Part shown: one piece after another, positions 51,458 through 60,866 of the stretch
How the letters are laid out: every line of letters starts with the position of its first letter
Numbering within the stretch: the first letter of the stretch is position 1
NCBI GenBank assembly: GCA_023421245.1
Contig: JAEZTV010000034.1
Span: 186,001 to 250,000, forward strand
DNA: 64,000 nt
Reading direction: 5' to 3'
Origin: Bacillota bacterium
GTDB lineage: Bacteria; Bacillota; Clostridia; Oscillospirales; Ruminococcaceae
The notes under the pieces: model-generated
Database searches by the model: none
What the model was told of the DNA's origin: nothing
The model's input: only the letters and a program-made list of their open reading frames with translations
Program-made: the position numbers and the translations under genes

Positions 51458-54418
51458 ATGATTACTTCCAGCATTAATGCAAGAAGCGCCGAAATTTCCC
51501 CTGCATTGGTTTTATCGCGGCAAACCGGCAAACCGGTAGGCAGCAATGTATCTGCCGTTTTTGCGCGCGGAGACCGTTTTAATATCGCTGCAGGAGTCGA
51601 CGGTTTGCCCTTTTACACCCCGGTAATCGGCGCGTTGATTTCAGATGAGCTTTTGCACGGTGTTTTTGAACGCGCGTTTACAGACAATCGTTCCGTTCTG
51701 GTTTTATGGGACAACGAAAACAAGACCATCCATATCATAACCGGTCATGGCGGAAATTCCGCCGCGCTTTCCCTTACAAGGAATGAACATGAGCGGATAT
51801 GTGACATCATTACACAGTCGCTTACATGGGGCGGCACATTGGATGAAAAAGGACGGCATATCTGCGATTTAAAATCACCGCAGCCAGGCCCAAACTACTA
51901 TACCAATATGCTGATTGGCAACCGCATTGGTTTTAAGCGTCCGCTGCAAAGCACACCGAAATCGGTGGTGGACCGTCTTGGACGCGGCAGCTTTCGTTCG
52001 CATGCAGATACACAGGTGCTTGCAACCCGTTGGGATTACCGTCCCGAAGAAAATGGCAACCCAGCAAACCGCCAGTTCTATCTCGTAGAGGACGGCAAGG
52101 TAATTTTTTATTCCGGCGCGCCGGAGGACAAAAATATCACCGCGGCTCGCTGCATTCATTCCAACAATTATACTGAAATTCAGTACACTACGGCGTGCGG
52201 ACTTTCCATCCGCCGCACAATCTTTATTCTGCCGCAATACGAAGGGTTGCCGCTTGCAACCGAAGCGCAGCTCGTTGAGGTAAAAAACAACGGTGACAAA
52301 CGCAGGGACTTGCGTATTGTATACACCGGTATGTTCGGCACCCCTGCCACACATGCGCTGATGCAGGATATTATCTATACAACGGTCATCTGCCAGTCGG
52401 AGGTGATGTACGATGAGGACGGCAATATTGCCGCTGTAAGCTACGACTACAACCCGCCGTGGGAGAAGGGCAACATCCGTTTTCATTCCACAGTTTTACA
52501 CCAAAACGGCAAGGTGGTATACCCCGACAGCTATTGCTTTAAATATGATGAGCTGGTCGGCTCCGGCACACTGAGAAATCCGGAACATGCAGGAGCGCTT
52601 CCAAACCGCCACACCCGCAAGGGACCGGGATTCTTTGCCGTTGGCGTTCCCTTTACAATTGAGGTAGGAGAAACGATTAGTACCAACAACTTTACCGGCC
52701 TCGTTTCGGAAGTTGTAGAGGATACGTTTGATACCATAGCGACCACCCGTACACAAATTTCGTCGTTGCTTTCCCGCTTTGCAGATGAACGTGCCATCAG
52801 GCATTCGCTTGAAGAGGTGAGCACATTTTGCATGCAGTACTCCTCCTATCTCAACGTAAAAAGCAACGACGCACAGTTTGACAGCTACTGCAACCACAAC
52901 CTGCCATTCCAGGTGTTCTATCAGACCTTTGTATCCCGTTCTTTTGACCAGACACAAAAGGGCTACCGCGAGATTGGCTTTCGCGAAATTCAGGATATCT
53001 TTGCATCAATGTACTATTTTGTCGGTATGGGCAGACCGGATTTTGTGCGTCAGTTAATCTCGGAATGGGCGTCGAATGTTTATTCTATGGGATATTCAAA
53101 CCATAACTTCTATTGGAAGGGCAAAGAGCCCGGCGTATACTCAGACGACAGCTTATGGCTGTTGCAGGCCGTTGGCCGATACATAGATCTAACCGGAGAC
53201 CATGGATTCTTGGATGCAGAGATTCCGATGGCCGATGGAGGAAAGCGTTCGCTTTGGGATACCCTTGCAGCCATTATCACCTATTCCGCTAAAATCTCGG
53301 TTGGCAAGCACGGGTTCCCTTTGATTGATGCTGCCGACTGGAACGATTGCCTGCATGTTGATCCGGATTGTCTTAACGGTATTGAGAAAGAAGCAGCATA
53401 TCACGAGCAGCTTAAAAAAAGCGGGCAATACGGAGACCCCTTTGAGAGCAACCTTTCTGAGAGCATTATGAACGCATTTCTTCTTAAGGTGGCCATTGAT
53501 ATCGCCGTTCGCCTGGCAGACTTGAAAGGACAAACCAGAGAAGCGAAGCAGTACGCAAAGCTTGGTGATGACCTTGCCTTACGCTTGCAGAAAGAAACCT
53601 GGAAGGATGATTTCTTTGCCCGTGTGCTGTTTAACCGCGAGGGGCTTGATTTTCTTGGCGCAAAAGGCGATACGCTTGCCATAGAAAAAGGCGCTGAGGG
53701 AACTTACTTTCTCAATTCTTTTACATGGTCGGTGCTTGCAAATGTAGCAACCGATCAGCAGATTGAAACGATGCTTGATACCATCGACACCCATCTGCGC
53801 ACACCGTATGGCTACCGCCTCTGTACCGGCGTAGATTATCCCCGCATTGCCCCGCGCATTGCCGTGGCGCTCTACTTCCCCGGTGACCGTGAAAATGGCG
53901 GTGTATTCAAGCACGCTAACACAATGGCAGCAACCGCAATGCTTATGGCAGCCAATACCGTGACGGATAGCGCACTTGCAAAACGTCTGACCGAAACGGC
54001 TTACTGGATTATCGACGTCATTCTGCCCTACAAGACACTTTCCGCGCCCTTTGTATCATGCGGCAACCCCCGTTTTTGCACACAATATAACAACTACGAA
54101 TCGGGTGAAAACATCGGGCCAACACTTAGCGGCACCTCAACATGGCTATTGCTTTCGATTATGGAGGCACTTGGCATTGAATACCGCGCAGACGGCATCA
54201 GGCTTCATCCGCTGCTACGCTTTGATGACACTGCCTTATCGTTTACGCTGCGGGCCGGTGATACCTCCTACGCCGTTAGCGTAGTAAAGCCTACCGGCTT
54301 TGCTAGGCTTTCCGACGGATATACCATCCGGCTTGACGGCAAAGCGCTCAACGGTTCCATAATCCCTATTCTAAGTGATGGCAACGAGCATACCGTTGAG
54401 CTTATACTTAAGGCTTAA
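51458..54418 (+). CDS. Glycoside hydrolase family 94 (glycoside phosphorylase)
   Basis: 986 residues. GH94 enzymes split beta-glucosidic disaccharides with phosphate, yielding a sugar 1-phosphate. Visible features are the N-terminal beta-sandwich, the (alpha/alpha)6 barrel with PLIDAADWNDCLH, whose Asp should be the general acid, and the late ENIGPTLSGTSTWLL. It is longer than cellobiose phosphorylase (about 810), nearer to the beta-1,2-oligoglucan or other larger members, so I do not name the substrate. The ATG at 51458, eight bases after GAGG, is preferred over the ATG at 51452. No transporter or other sugar enzyme flanks it. Confidence 0.88.
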   Translation: MITSSINARSAEISPALVLSRQTGKPVGSNVSAVFARGDRFNIAAGVDGLPFYTPVIGALISDELLHGVFERAFTDNRSVLVLWDNENKTIHIITGHGGNSAALSLTRNEHERICDIITQSLTWGGTLDEKGRHICDLKSPQPGPNYYTNMLIGNRIGFKRPLQSTPKSVVDRLGRGSFRSHADTQVLATRWDYRPEENGNPANRQFYLVEDGKVIFYSGAPEDKNITAARCIHSNNYTEIQYTTACGLSIRRTIFILPQYEGLPLATEAQLVEVKNNGDKRRDLRIVYTGMFGTPATHALMQDIIYTTVICQSEVMYDEDGNIAAVSYDYNPPWEKGNIRFHSTVLHQNGKVVYPDSYCFKYDELVGSGTLRNPEHAGALPNRHTRKGPGFFAVGVPFTIEVGETISTNNFTGLVSEVVEDTFDTIATTRTQISSLLSRFADERAIRHSLEEVSTFCMQYSSYLNVKSNDAQFDSYCNHNLPFQVFYQTFVSRSFDQTQKGYREIGFREIQDIFASMYYFVGMGRPDFVRQLISEWASNVYSMGYSNHNFYWKGKEPGVYSDDSLWLLQAVGRYIDLTGDHGFLDAEIPMADGGKRSLWDTLAAIITYSAKISVGKHGFPLIDAADWNDCLHVDPDCLNGIEKEAAYHEQLKKSGQYGDPFESNLSESIMNAFLLKVAIDIAVRLADLKGQTREAKQYAKLGDDLALRLQKETWKDDFFARVLFNREGLDFLGAKGDTLAIEKGAEGTYFLNSFTWSVLANVATDQQIETMLDTIDTHLRTPYGYRLCTGVDYPRIAPRIAVALYFPGDRENGGVFKHANTMAATAMLMAANTVTDSALAKRLTETAYWIIDVILPYKTLSAPFVSCGNPRFCTQYNNYESGENIGPTLSGTSTWLLLSIMEALGIEYRADGIRLHPLLRFDDTALSFTLRAGDTSYAVSVVKPTGFARLSDGYTIRLDGKALNGSIIPILSDGNEHTVELILKA

Positions 54419-54441
54419 AGCTAGTTGTGATACGCTAAACC

Positions 54442-54481
54442 AAGAATCTCCCTTCTGCACTGACGCAGAAGGGAGATTCTT
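54442..54481 (+). terminator. Terminator between GH94 and DUF3006 genes
   Basis: A 17-bp perfect stem (54442-54458 with 54465-54481) with a 6-base loop. T-runs are weak on both sides, but the stem is very stable and lies between converging genes. Confidence 0.75.
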
Positions 54482-54536
54482 ATCCTTCGGATTGTGTTTT
54501 GTCTAAAAGAGACAATCTTACCTGTCGCTATATCCA

Positions 54537-54773
54537 TTACTCTTGCGAAAACAGACGGCTTTGCAGCTTCATGATACGCTCTTTTCGCTGTTTTGTCTGC
54601 TCTTCATCCAGATCTACCCTGCCATCGTTATAAACACGAATGCAATCGCCCTCGTTTGCTTGCTTGGGTAAACGCGCGCGGGCGATGCGGTGCAGCATCC
54701 GGTTATCGTCCTCGCACAGCGCAGCATCATCGGCAAACCGGTCAATGCTCATAATGCGATATTCTGTACTCAT
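54537..54773 (-). CDS. DUF3006 small protein
   Basis: 78 residues. STEYRIMSIDRFADDAALCEDD and the later GDCIRVYNDGRVDLDEEQTKQRKERI fit DUF3006, a small beta-rich domain frequently encoded after ComEC-like metallo-beta-lactamase proteins. Function is unknown. Start ATG at 54773 after AGGTGAG; a GTG at 54782 would overlap the upstream stop as GTGA. Six bases separate it from the MBL gene, so it is translationally linked to it. The charged C-terminal helix may bind the partner, a guess. Confidence 0.83.
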   Translation of the reverse strand: MSTEYRIMSIDRFADDAALCEDDNRMLHRIARARLPKQANEGDCIRVYNDGRVDLDEEQTKQRKERIMKLQSRLFSQE

Positions 54774-54778
54774 TTCGC

Positions 54779-55810
54779 TCACCTATCCGTCTTGATTGAG
54801 ATGTTCGCGCCATCGGTGGTATAAACAATCGTACCGTTTAAGTCGGTGCGATGAACCGTAATGCTGCGGTCCTCCAATGCCTGTAAAACCTCGGTATGCG
54901 GGTGTCCATAGTCATTGTCCAGTCCGCAGGAGATTGCTGCGTAGTTCGGCGCTATTGCATCCAAAAAAGCCTTCCCTGATGATGTCGTACTACCATGATG
55001 GCCAACAATATAAAGATTGGATGCTAAATTGTACCCAGCATCCAACACACCCTTTTCCGCCCGTTTTTCTGCATCCCCCGAAATCAAGACGCACACATTA
55101 CCAAACGTAATCTTGCTGATTACCGAGATGTTATTAAGGTCGTCATATTCCGCCGCAGGGCCTAGGATATCAAGCTTCATTGCACCGACTGCATAGCTTT
55201 TGACCGGCGTGGCGGCGATCGTCTTTATGTTTTTGCTAGCTAAAACTGATAATACACTCTCGTATGTTTTTGTGGTTGGCATAATTTTTTCCGACAGCTT
55301 TGGCATAATTACGGTATCAACGGCAATTACATCAAGCACCTCATCCATTCCGCCAATATGGTCGGAATGAGGATGTGTACCGATCATATAATCCAGCCGA
55401 TCAATGTCAAGCGCCTCCAGCACATCAAGCACCGCCTGCCCTTTGCCGTTCTCACCGGCATCAATTAATATTGAGTGTTTTCCTGTTGTCAAAAGTGTAG
55501 AGCTGCCCTGCCCTACGTCGATAACGTAGACCGACATCTGCGCACCGTTCAAAATCTCGGGTGGAGGGTTTTGCTGCTGCGCAGTGGGCGGGATGTCGGC
55601 AGGCGCCGCAGCCGGTGTGTTTTCAAGCGGTTCGCCCGTAACCAACTCGTAGGCATCGTTCCATGTGGGAAACGCAAACGGCAGAACCGAAAGATGCGAT
55701 AACGTAAGTAAAACAGCAAGTAACGCTGCAACGATCGCTACCGGAACTACCGCCTTGCTTTTTAAAAGTGTACCGAGCAGCTTAATGCCCTGTGTTTGCT
55801 TTTTTGCCAA
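54779..55810 (-). CDS. ComEC-like metallo-beta-lactamase protein, membrane-anchored
   Basis: 343 residues. One N-terminal membrane segment (about 20-40), a proline/alanine-rich linker (about 60-88), then an MBL domain. It has VIDVGQGSSTLL, the metal motif THPHSDHIGG (146-151 for the core), GDAEKRAE and IVGHHGSTTSS. This is the nuclease-like domain of ComEC without its channel, so a surface-exposed phosphodiesterase or nuclease is plausible. Start TTG at 55810, eight bases after AGGAGG. It precedes the DUF3006 gene and follows spoIIIE by 22 bases. Confidence 0.88.
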   Translation of the reverse strand: MAKKQTQGIKLLGTLLKSKAVVPVAIVAALLAVLLTLSHLSVLPFAFPTWNDAYELVTGEPLENTPAAAPADIPPTAQQQNPPPEILNGAQMSVYVIDVGQGSSTLLTTGKHSILIDAGENGKGQAVLDVLEALDIDRLDYMIGTHPHSDHIGGMDEVLDVIAVDTVIMPKLSEKIMPTTKTYESVLSVLASKNIKTIAATPVKSYAVGAMKLDILGPAAEYDDLNNISVISKITFGNVCVLISGDAEKRAEKGVLDAGYNLASNLYIVGHHGSTTSSGKAFLDAIAPNYAAISCGLDNDYGHPHTEVLQALEDRSITVHRTDLNGTIVYTTDGANISIKTDR

Positions 55811-55832
55811 ACCATAATCCTCCTAAAAGCAA

Positions 55833-58313
55833 TTAATCCTGAGCAGTGGTTGTTTCCTCACGCATCGTCATCTCAATCCACTGCTGTCTTGTAATAAGTA
55901 CAGGGCGCGGCTTGCTGCCTTCAAACGGGCCTACAATCCCCCGCTGCTCCATCTCGTCAATAATTCGTGCGGCACGTGCGTACCCAAGCTTTAAGCGGCG
56001 CTGCAACAGCGATGTCGACGCCTGCCCTGCCTCAACCACACACTCAATTGCCTTTGGCAGCAGCTCATCTGCATCGTCTGCCCCCCCACGGTCAGCAGCA
56101 GCTCCTTTTTCTTTCACCGCCTGCTTTTCAATCTCGTCAATAATTTGGTCATCATAATCGGCCTGTGCGCCGTTTTTAATAAAGGATACTACGCGCTCTA
56201 TCTCTTTTTCGTTTACAAAACAACCTTGTACACGCAGGGGCTTGGAGCTTCCTACCGGTGAGTAGAGCATATCGCCGCGTCCAAGCAGCTTTTCTGCGCC
56301 GCCCATATCAAGAATGGTGCGCGAGTCTACCTGTGAAGATACCGCAAACGCGATGCGGCTTGGGATGTTTGCCTTGATTACACCCGTGATAACATCCACC
56401 GACGGGCGCTGGGTAGCGATTACCAGATGCATACCGGCCGCACGCGCCATCTGCGCCAGACGGCAGATAGAATCCTCTACCTCGTTGGGGGCCGCGAGCA
56501 TCAAATCCGCAAGTTCGTCAATGATGATAACAATCTGCGGCAGTTTCTTTATTTCATCGTTAATCGACGCAAGTTCGTTATAGCCCACAAGGTCACGCAC
56601 CTGATTGTCGGCAAACAGCTTATAGCGATTAAGCATCTCGGTTACCGCCCATCCAAGCGCACCCGCAGCCTTGCGTGGGTCGGTCACAACCGGTACAAGC
56701 AGGTGCGGGATGCCGTTATAGATACCAAGCTCCACTACCTTTGGGTCAACCATCAAAAAGCGAACCTCATCGGGCGTGGATTTATACAGCAGGCTGATAA
56801 TCATTGAGTTGATGCAAACCGACTTACCGGAACCGGTTGCACCCGCCACAAGGATATGCGGCATCTTTGCAAGATCGGCAATCATCTTTTCGCCTGTGAT
56901 ATCCTGGCCAAGTGCCACCGAAAGACGGCTTTTCGCACCGATAAATTCATTGGAATCAATAATATTGCGCAGCTTAACAACGCTAATTTCACGGTTCGGA
57001 ACCTCGATGCCAACCGCCGGTTTGTTGGGGATTGGAGCCTCAATTCGAACACCGGCGCTTGCCAGGTTCAGTGCAATATCATCGGCAAGGCTTGTAATCT
57101 TGGCAATCTTCACACCTGCAGAGGGCTGCAGCTCATACCGGGTTACAGCCGGTCCACGTGAGATCGCAAGCACCTTGGTGACCACACCAAAGCTTTTTAA
57201 TGTATCCACCAGTAGTTCGGCATTTCCGGTAAGTTCTTCACTCATGTTTGCGATATCAATCGGTTTACCTCGTTCAAGCATTGAGATGGGGGGATATGTA
57301 TAGCCCTCATCGGCTGTGTTCTCCCGCCCTACAGTGGATTTTGCGAGGTCCTTCTCAAACGCCATCGTTTCATTGGCAACCTCTTGCCGGTCCATTCGCT
57401 GAGGCGGCAGCACGACAACCGGGGGCTCGGAAACTTGTTCCGACAATTGAGGCGTCGTTTTGATTTCAGCAATCAAATTCTTATTCTTTTGTTTTTCTTC
57501 CTTCTGTTTTTGTTTTTGTGCAGCCTTGCGCTGCTTATCGGTCATCGTGTTTGACCAGATTACCTGCCCCGCGGTAATGGGGTGCTCGGGCATCTCTTCG
57601 TCACCGAGCGGGATATCAATGTTAAAGCGCGGTTTGTTGGTTTTTTCCTCCAACCGCTCCTGATATGCATTGCCTAGCTTTTTAACGGGGGTGGTGACCG
57701 ATTTTGCGATATCAACAAGCGTAAGCCCGGTAAGAATCATTAAGAACAGAATAATCAAGAGAACAATAGTAATGCCAGCAGTTTGCTTGTCAAACAACTC
57801 ATACAGCGTCCAGCCGAACACCGAGCCAAACAGGCCGCCACCTCTGCGCGCTACGCCATTTGAATACAGCGATACAAACTGTTTAAAAAATGTATCTCCA
57901 ACCGGCGCACTGCTCGAAGAAAAAATATGTACCGCACCACAGAGCATAACCGTAAGTAACAGTGCCTGCCAGCATTTTGCCGCAGGCGAGAACGCCCGCC
58001 CGTCTACTGCCATCAGCACCGCAAGCAGCATTGCGAGAAACGGCACGGCATATGCGACATTACCAAACATGCCAAACATAAAATCGTGCATCGTTGTCCA
58101 CACATTGGCACCCGGTACAAACACCAGCGCGCAAAGAAAAATACCGGCAACAAACGTAACCACAGCTACCATCTGTCTGCGTGCATAGGCGCGCTTGCTC
58201 TCGCGCTCCGCCGCCGGCGTTTGCTTTGTCTTTGTCTGCGCAGTGCGCCCAGTGCTCGGTTTTTTAGTTGTAGTCCGTTTTGCGGTACCAGACGCCGATC
58301 TTTTTTGTGCCAT
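55833..58313 (-). CDS. spoIIIE: DNA translocase FtsK/SpoIIIE
   Basis: 826 residues. The N-terminus has four to five membrane segments (about 48-205) and a charged linker rich in Lys/Gln. The RecA-like motor has the Walker A GATGSGKS and Walker B IIIIDELADLM. The C-terminal winged-helix gamma domain (LLQRRLKLGYARAARIIDEMEQRGIVGP) reads orienting sequences. It pumps chromosomal DNA into the forespore or through the division septum. ATG at 58313 after AAGGATG. Position next to ylzJ-tepA, as in Bacillus, favours the SpoIIIE name. Confidence 0.95.
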   Translation of the reverse strand: MAQKRSASGTAKRTTTKKPSTGRTAQTKTKQTPAAERESKRAYARRQMVAVVTFVAGIFLCALVFVPGANVWTTMHDFMFGMFGNVAYAVPFLAMLLAVLMAVDGRAFSPAAKCWQALLLTVMLCGAVHIFSSSSAPVGDTFFKQFVSLYSNGVARRGGGLFGSVFGWTLYELFDKQTAGITIVLLIILFLMILTGLTLVDIAKSVTTPVKKLGNAYQERLEEKTNKPRFNIDIPLGDEEMPEHPITAGQVIWSNTMTDKQRKAAQKQKQKEEKQKNKNLIAEIKTTPQLSEQVSEPPVVVLPPQRMDRQEVANETMAFEKDLAKSTVGRENTADEGYTYPPISMLERGKPIDIANMSEELTGNAELLVDTLKSFGVVTKVLAISRGPAVTRYELQPSAGVKIAKITSLADDIALNLASAGVRIEAPIPNKPAVGIEVPNREISVVKLRNIIDSNEFIGAKSRLSVALGQDITGEKMIADLAKMPHILVAGATGSGKSVCINSMIISLLYKSTPDEVRFLMVDPKVVELGIYNGIPHLLVPVVTDPRKAAGALGWAVTEMLNRYKLFADNQVRDLVGYNELASINDEIKKLPQIVIIIDELADLMLAAPNEVEDSICRLAQMARAAGMHLVIATQRPSVDVITGVIKANIPSRIAFAVSSQVDSRTILDMGGAEKLLGRGDMLYSPVGSSKPLRVQGCFVNEKEIERVVSFIKNGAQADYDDQIIDEIEKQAVKEKGAAADRGGADDADELLPKAIECVVEAGQASTSLLQRRLKLGYARAARIIDEMEQRGIVGPFEGSKPRPVLITRQQWIEMTMREETTTAQD

Positions 58314-58357
58314 GTGTTTATCATCCTTCTGTTTGGTTTTTGGCGCACTGCGCCGCG

Positions 58358-59239
58358 CTATCCAATCAAGGATGCGACATAATCAGAAAAATTCATCTTT
58401 ACAATATTCTCGAAAATACCGATGGCAATCACCAGTACACCCAATGTGAGAGTATAGTAGGAGAAGATCATCAGCTTGTCGGTCTTAACCATCCACGCGA
58501 GTAACTTAATGCTAAAAAAGCCTACCACTGCCGAGAACAGCACGCCGACAAGAACTGCGCCCCAATCGATAACAACACTTTGCCTGAGCGCGTCGCCAAT
58601 CTCGAAGACGTTCGCGCCGATAATGGCGGGGATACCCATGATAAACGAGAAGGCAACCGCATAATCCCGTGAATAGCCGCGCAGCAATGCAACCGAAATG
58701 GTAGAGCCCGAGCGCGAAACCGCGGGAAGTGCGGCAAGCCCTTGAAAGGTTCCGATTAAAAGTGAATCTCCATATGTCATGTTCTTTGCGGTTTTGCTCC
58801 CCTTAAAACAATGGTCTGCCAAGAAAAGCATTAGGCCTGTAAACAAGAATAAAACGCCTTCTACAATGATATCATCATCCTCAGCAATGGCGGCAAAATA
58901 ATCCTTTACAAAATAGAAGGCCGCAAGCGGCACCAAGGATACGAGGATCATAATAATCATGCGGCGTTCGGGGCTAAGTCTTTTAAAGGAAAATCTTCCG
59001 CGAAAGACATCCGCCATCATGCGAAAGAACTCCATAATCAGATCAATTATCAGCTGGTAATATGCCGCAAATACTGCAATTAGGGTGCCAAGGTGCAGCA
59101 TCAGCGTAAAAAGCATCGCACCCTCGCCGGAGGTTTTGGTAAAATGCTGATAAAGCGTCAGGTGCCCATCACTTGATACCGGAAGAAATTCGGTAATCCC
59201 CTGCAGAATGCCTTGAAAGATTGCGTTAAGAATATTCAA
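58358..59239 (-). CDS. uppP: Undecaprenyl-diphosphatase
   Basis: 293 residues with eight predicted membrane segments. It recycles the lipid carrier by removing one phosphate from undecaprenyl diphosphate. The first catalytic motif reads GITEFLPVSSDGHL (14-27) where most members have SSSGHL; the second is PAVSRSGST. The start is TTG at 59239 after GGAGGAG. It is inserted between ylzJ and spoIIIE, which are neighbours in Bacillus, and lies 44 bases before spoIIIE, so it is probably in the same transcript. Confidence 0.94.
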   Translation of the reverse strand: MNILNAIFQGILQGITEFLPVSSDGHLTLYQHFTKTSGEGAMLFTLMLHLGTLIAVFAAYYQLIIDLIMEFFRMMADVFRGRFSFKRLSPERRMIIMILVSLVPLAAFYFVKDYFAAIAEDDDIIVEGVLFLFTGLMLFLADHCFKGSKTAKNMTYGDSLLIGTFQGLAALPAVSRSGSTISVALLRGYSRDYAVAFSFIMGIPAIIGANVFEIGDALRQSVVIDWGAVLVGVLFSAVVGFFSIKLLAWMVKTDKLMIFSYYTLTLGVLVIAIGIFENIVKMNFSDYVASLIG

Positions 59240-59289
59240 TTCGGTCTCCTCCGTTTATGTAGCCCGCGTATCAAACGCGGATAGAATTA

Positions 59290-59511
59290 TTACTTGGTAC
59301 GGCGCACAACGCTCCCCGGCGAAAACCCGGGTTCAAGATAGTGTTTTGGATTGGTAGAGTACAACCGCGTGATATGAATGCCGTCTGTTTTTTCAAACCC
59401 TTCAACCAAAACACCGTCAATCTTCGCCGAAATAACCTGCGGCATATCCTGTGCAGATACCTCGGCACCCGGAAAAATCATCTCATACGGCTCTTTTGTA
59501 TAAAGCAACAT
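59290..59511 (-). CDS. ylzJ: YlzJ-like protein
   Basis: 73 residues. MLLYTKEPYEMIFPG and the later STNPKHYLEPGFSPGS match the YlzJ family, small proteins of unknown function always found with tepA. The ATG at 59511 shares one base with the tepA stop (TAATG), so the two are translationally coupled. No membrane segment or catalytic motif is visible. Name rests on synteny and the short conserved phrases. Confidence 0.85.
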   Translation of the reverse strand: MLLYTKEPYEMIFPGAEVSAQDMPQVISAKIDGVLVEGFEKTDGIHITRLYSTNPKHYLEPGFSPGSVVRRTK

Positions 59512-60275
59512 TAACCTGTCACCCTTCCTCCCGGTTTTTTTGTTCCGTTTTTACGGTGCTCCTCTGCAATGGTGTCAATCAGGCTGTACAAACAATTGAT
59601 TGCATCGCTCAATCCGCCGAGCTGATCAATCAGGCCAACCTCAACAGCCTTCGCACCATCCAGTACGGTACCGATATCCATTACAAGCTCCCCTGTTTTG
59701 GTCATAAGCGTGCGAAACTCGTCGGCGCTGATCGAGGAATTATCCGATACAAAATGGACGATACGATCCTGCATCTTTTCAAAATACGAGATTGTCTGCG
59801 GCACGCCCAACACCAGTCCGCTAAGACGGATTGGGTGAATGGTCATGCTGGCACTGGGCACGATAAAGGAGCGTTTTGCACACACCGCAAGCGGTACGCC
59901 GATGGAGTGCCCGCCTCCCAGCACAATTGATACCGACGGCTTTCGCATACCTGCAATCAGTTCTGCAATTGCAAGGCCAGCCTCAACATCGCCGCCCACG
60001 GTGTTTAAGATAATAAGCAGCCCTTCAATCTCAGGGTCCTCCTCAATAGCGACAAGCTGCGGAATGACATGTTCGTATTTGGTGGTCTTGTTTTGCGGCG
60101 GCAGGATATAGTGCCCTTCAACCTGTCCTACAATCGTCAAACAGTGGATCGTATGCTCTCCCTTGCGCTGGGTAACCGAACCGGTCTCGACAATCTGCTC
60201 GGTTTGCTCGGGGCCTGCAGTAACCTGCTCCTGCTGCTCGCTCTGTGGCTTTTCGTCTACCTTTTGATTGCTCAC
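59511..60275 (-). CDS. tepA: ClpP-like serine protease TepA
   Basis: 254 residues. A disordered, Glu/Gln-rich N-terminus of about 40 residues comes before a ClpP-fold domain. Ser124 in GGGHSIG and His147 in MTIHPIR are the likely catalytic pair. In Bacillus TepA is a membrane-associated germination or translocation-related protease; exact role unclear. Start GTG at 60275 after GGAGGTAAC. It heads the tepA-ylzJ-uppP-spoIIIE-MBL-DUF3006 run and has its own promoter about 140 bases upstream. Confidence 0.9.
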   Translation of the reverse strand: MSNQKVDEKPQSEQQEQVTAGPEQTEQIVETGSVTQRKGEHTIHCLTIVGQVEGHYILPPQNKTTKYEHVIPQLVAIEEDPEIEGLLIILNTVGGDVEAGLAIAELIAGMRKPSVSIVLGGGHSIGVPLAVCAKRSFIVPSASMTIHPIRLSGLVLGVPQTISYFEKMQDRIVHFVSDNSSISADEFRTLMTKTGELVMDIGTVLDGAKAVEVGLIDQLGGLSDAINCLYSLIDTIAEEHRKNGTKKPGGRVTG

Positions 60276-60414
60276 TGCGTTACCTCCGTGCCTGTTATAA
60301 GCATGGTATACGCAGTAGTGTTTCCATCCTCATCGGATTGTATGCGCCGAGATTGTCCTGCAAACTGTAAACGGTGACAAGAACAGCCTTGCGCTGCAGC
60401 AAATACACAGTATC

Positions 60415-60443
60415 ATTATAACAACTCTTCTATTGATTCACAA
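60415..60443 (-). promoter_or_regulatory. Promoter of the tepA-spoIIIE run
   Basis: Minus strand TTGTGA (60443-60438), 17 bases, TATAAT (60420-60415). The leader to the tepA start is about 130 bases. Confidence 0.72.
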
Positions 60444-60731
60444 TAGCCAGATATACAAAAAGAGGTCGAAAAAGAACATATCTTCCCCTTTATCTCTGTC
60501 GTAATTTGGGTACGATGATGTACGAATGGCACGCGGTTAATGCTGCTCTTAGCTGAGAAACCACGTAAAACACTACATCACCGTACCGGTTCATATACCA
60601 GCACGGTGCTTGGTTTTTCAATCAGACGGCCATAAGCTTGCACCGCTTCTTTAAATCGAATACGCCGCTAAGACAGATGCGTACAGTTGAGTAAAATGAT
60701 TGTTAAAACTACTCTCAACATAGTTAATTCA

Positions 60732-60760
60732 TTGACAATACACCATAATTATTATAGAAT
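60732..60760 (+). promoter_or_regulatory. Promoter of the aconitase-IDH operon
   Basis: TTGACA (60732-60737), 17 bases, TAGAAT (60755-60760), about 100 bases upstream of the aconitase ATG. Confidence 0.8.
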
Positions 60761-60866
60761 GAAAGACGAAAAACAATAACTAATATCCTCTTATATTATG
60801 ATTATTTCGCACGATAAGCGAACGCATGATAAAGGGATTGGAAGTAAACCGGGAGGAGCAAACACA

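Larger units (their letters stand above)
60276..60866. other. Divergent intergenic region between tepA and aconitase
   Basis: 591 bases without a convincing gene. The two promoters listed separately face outward. The remaining 60450-60730 stretch contains only small dyads such as AGCAC-G-GTGCT near 60600 and no recognisable riboswitch, RNA gene or repeat of the hairpin-array type. The frame opening at 60798 is read as the aconitase leader. Confidence 0.6.
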
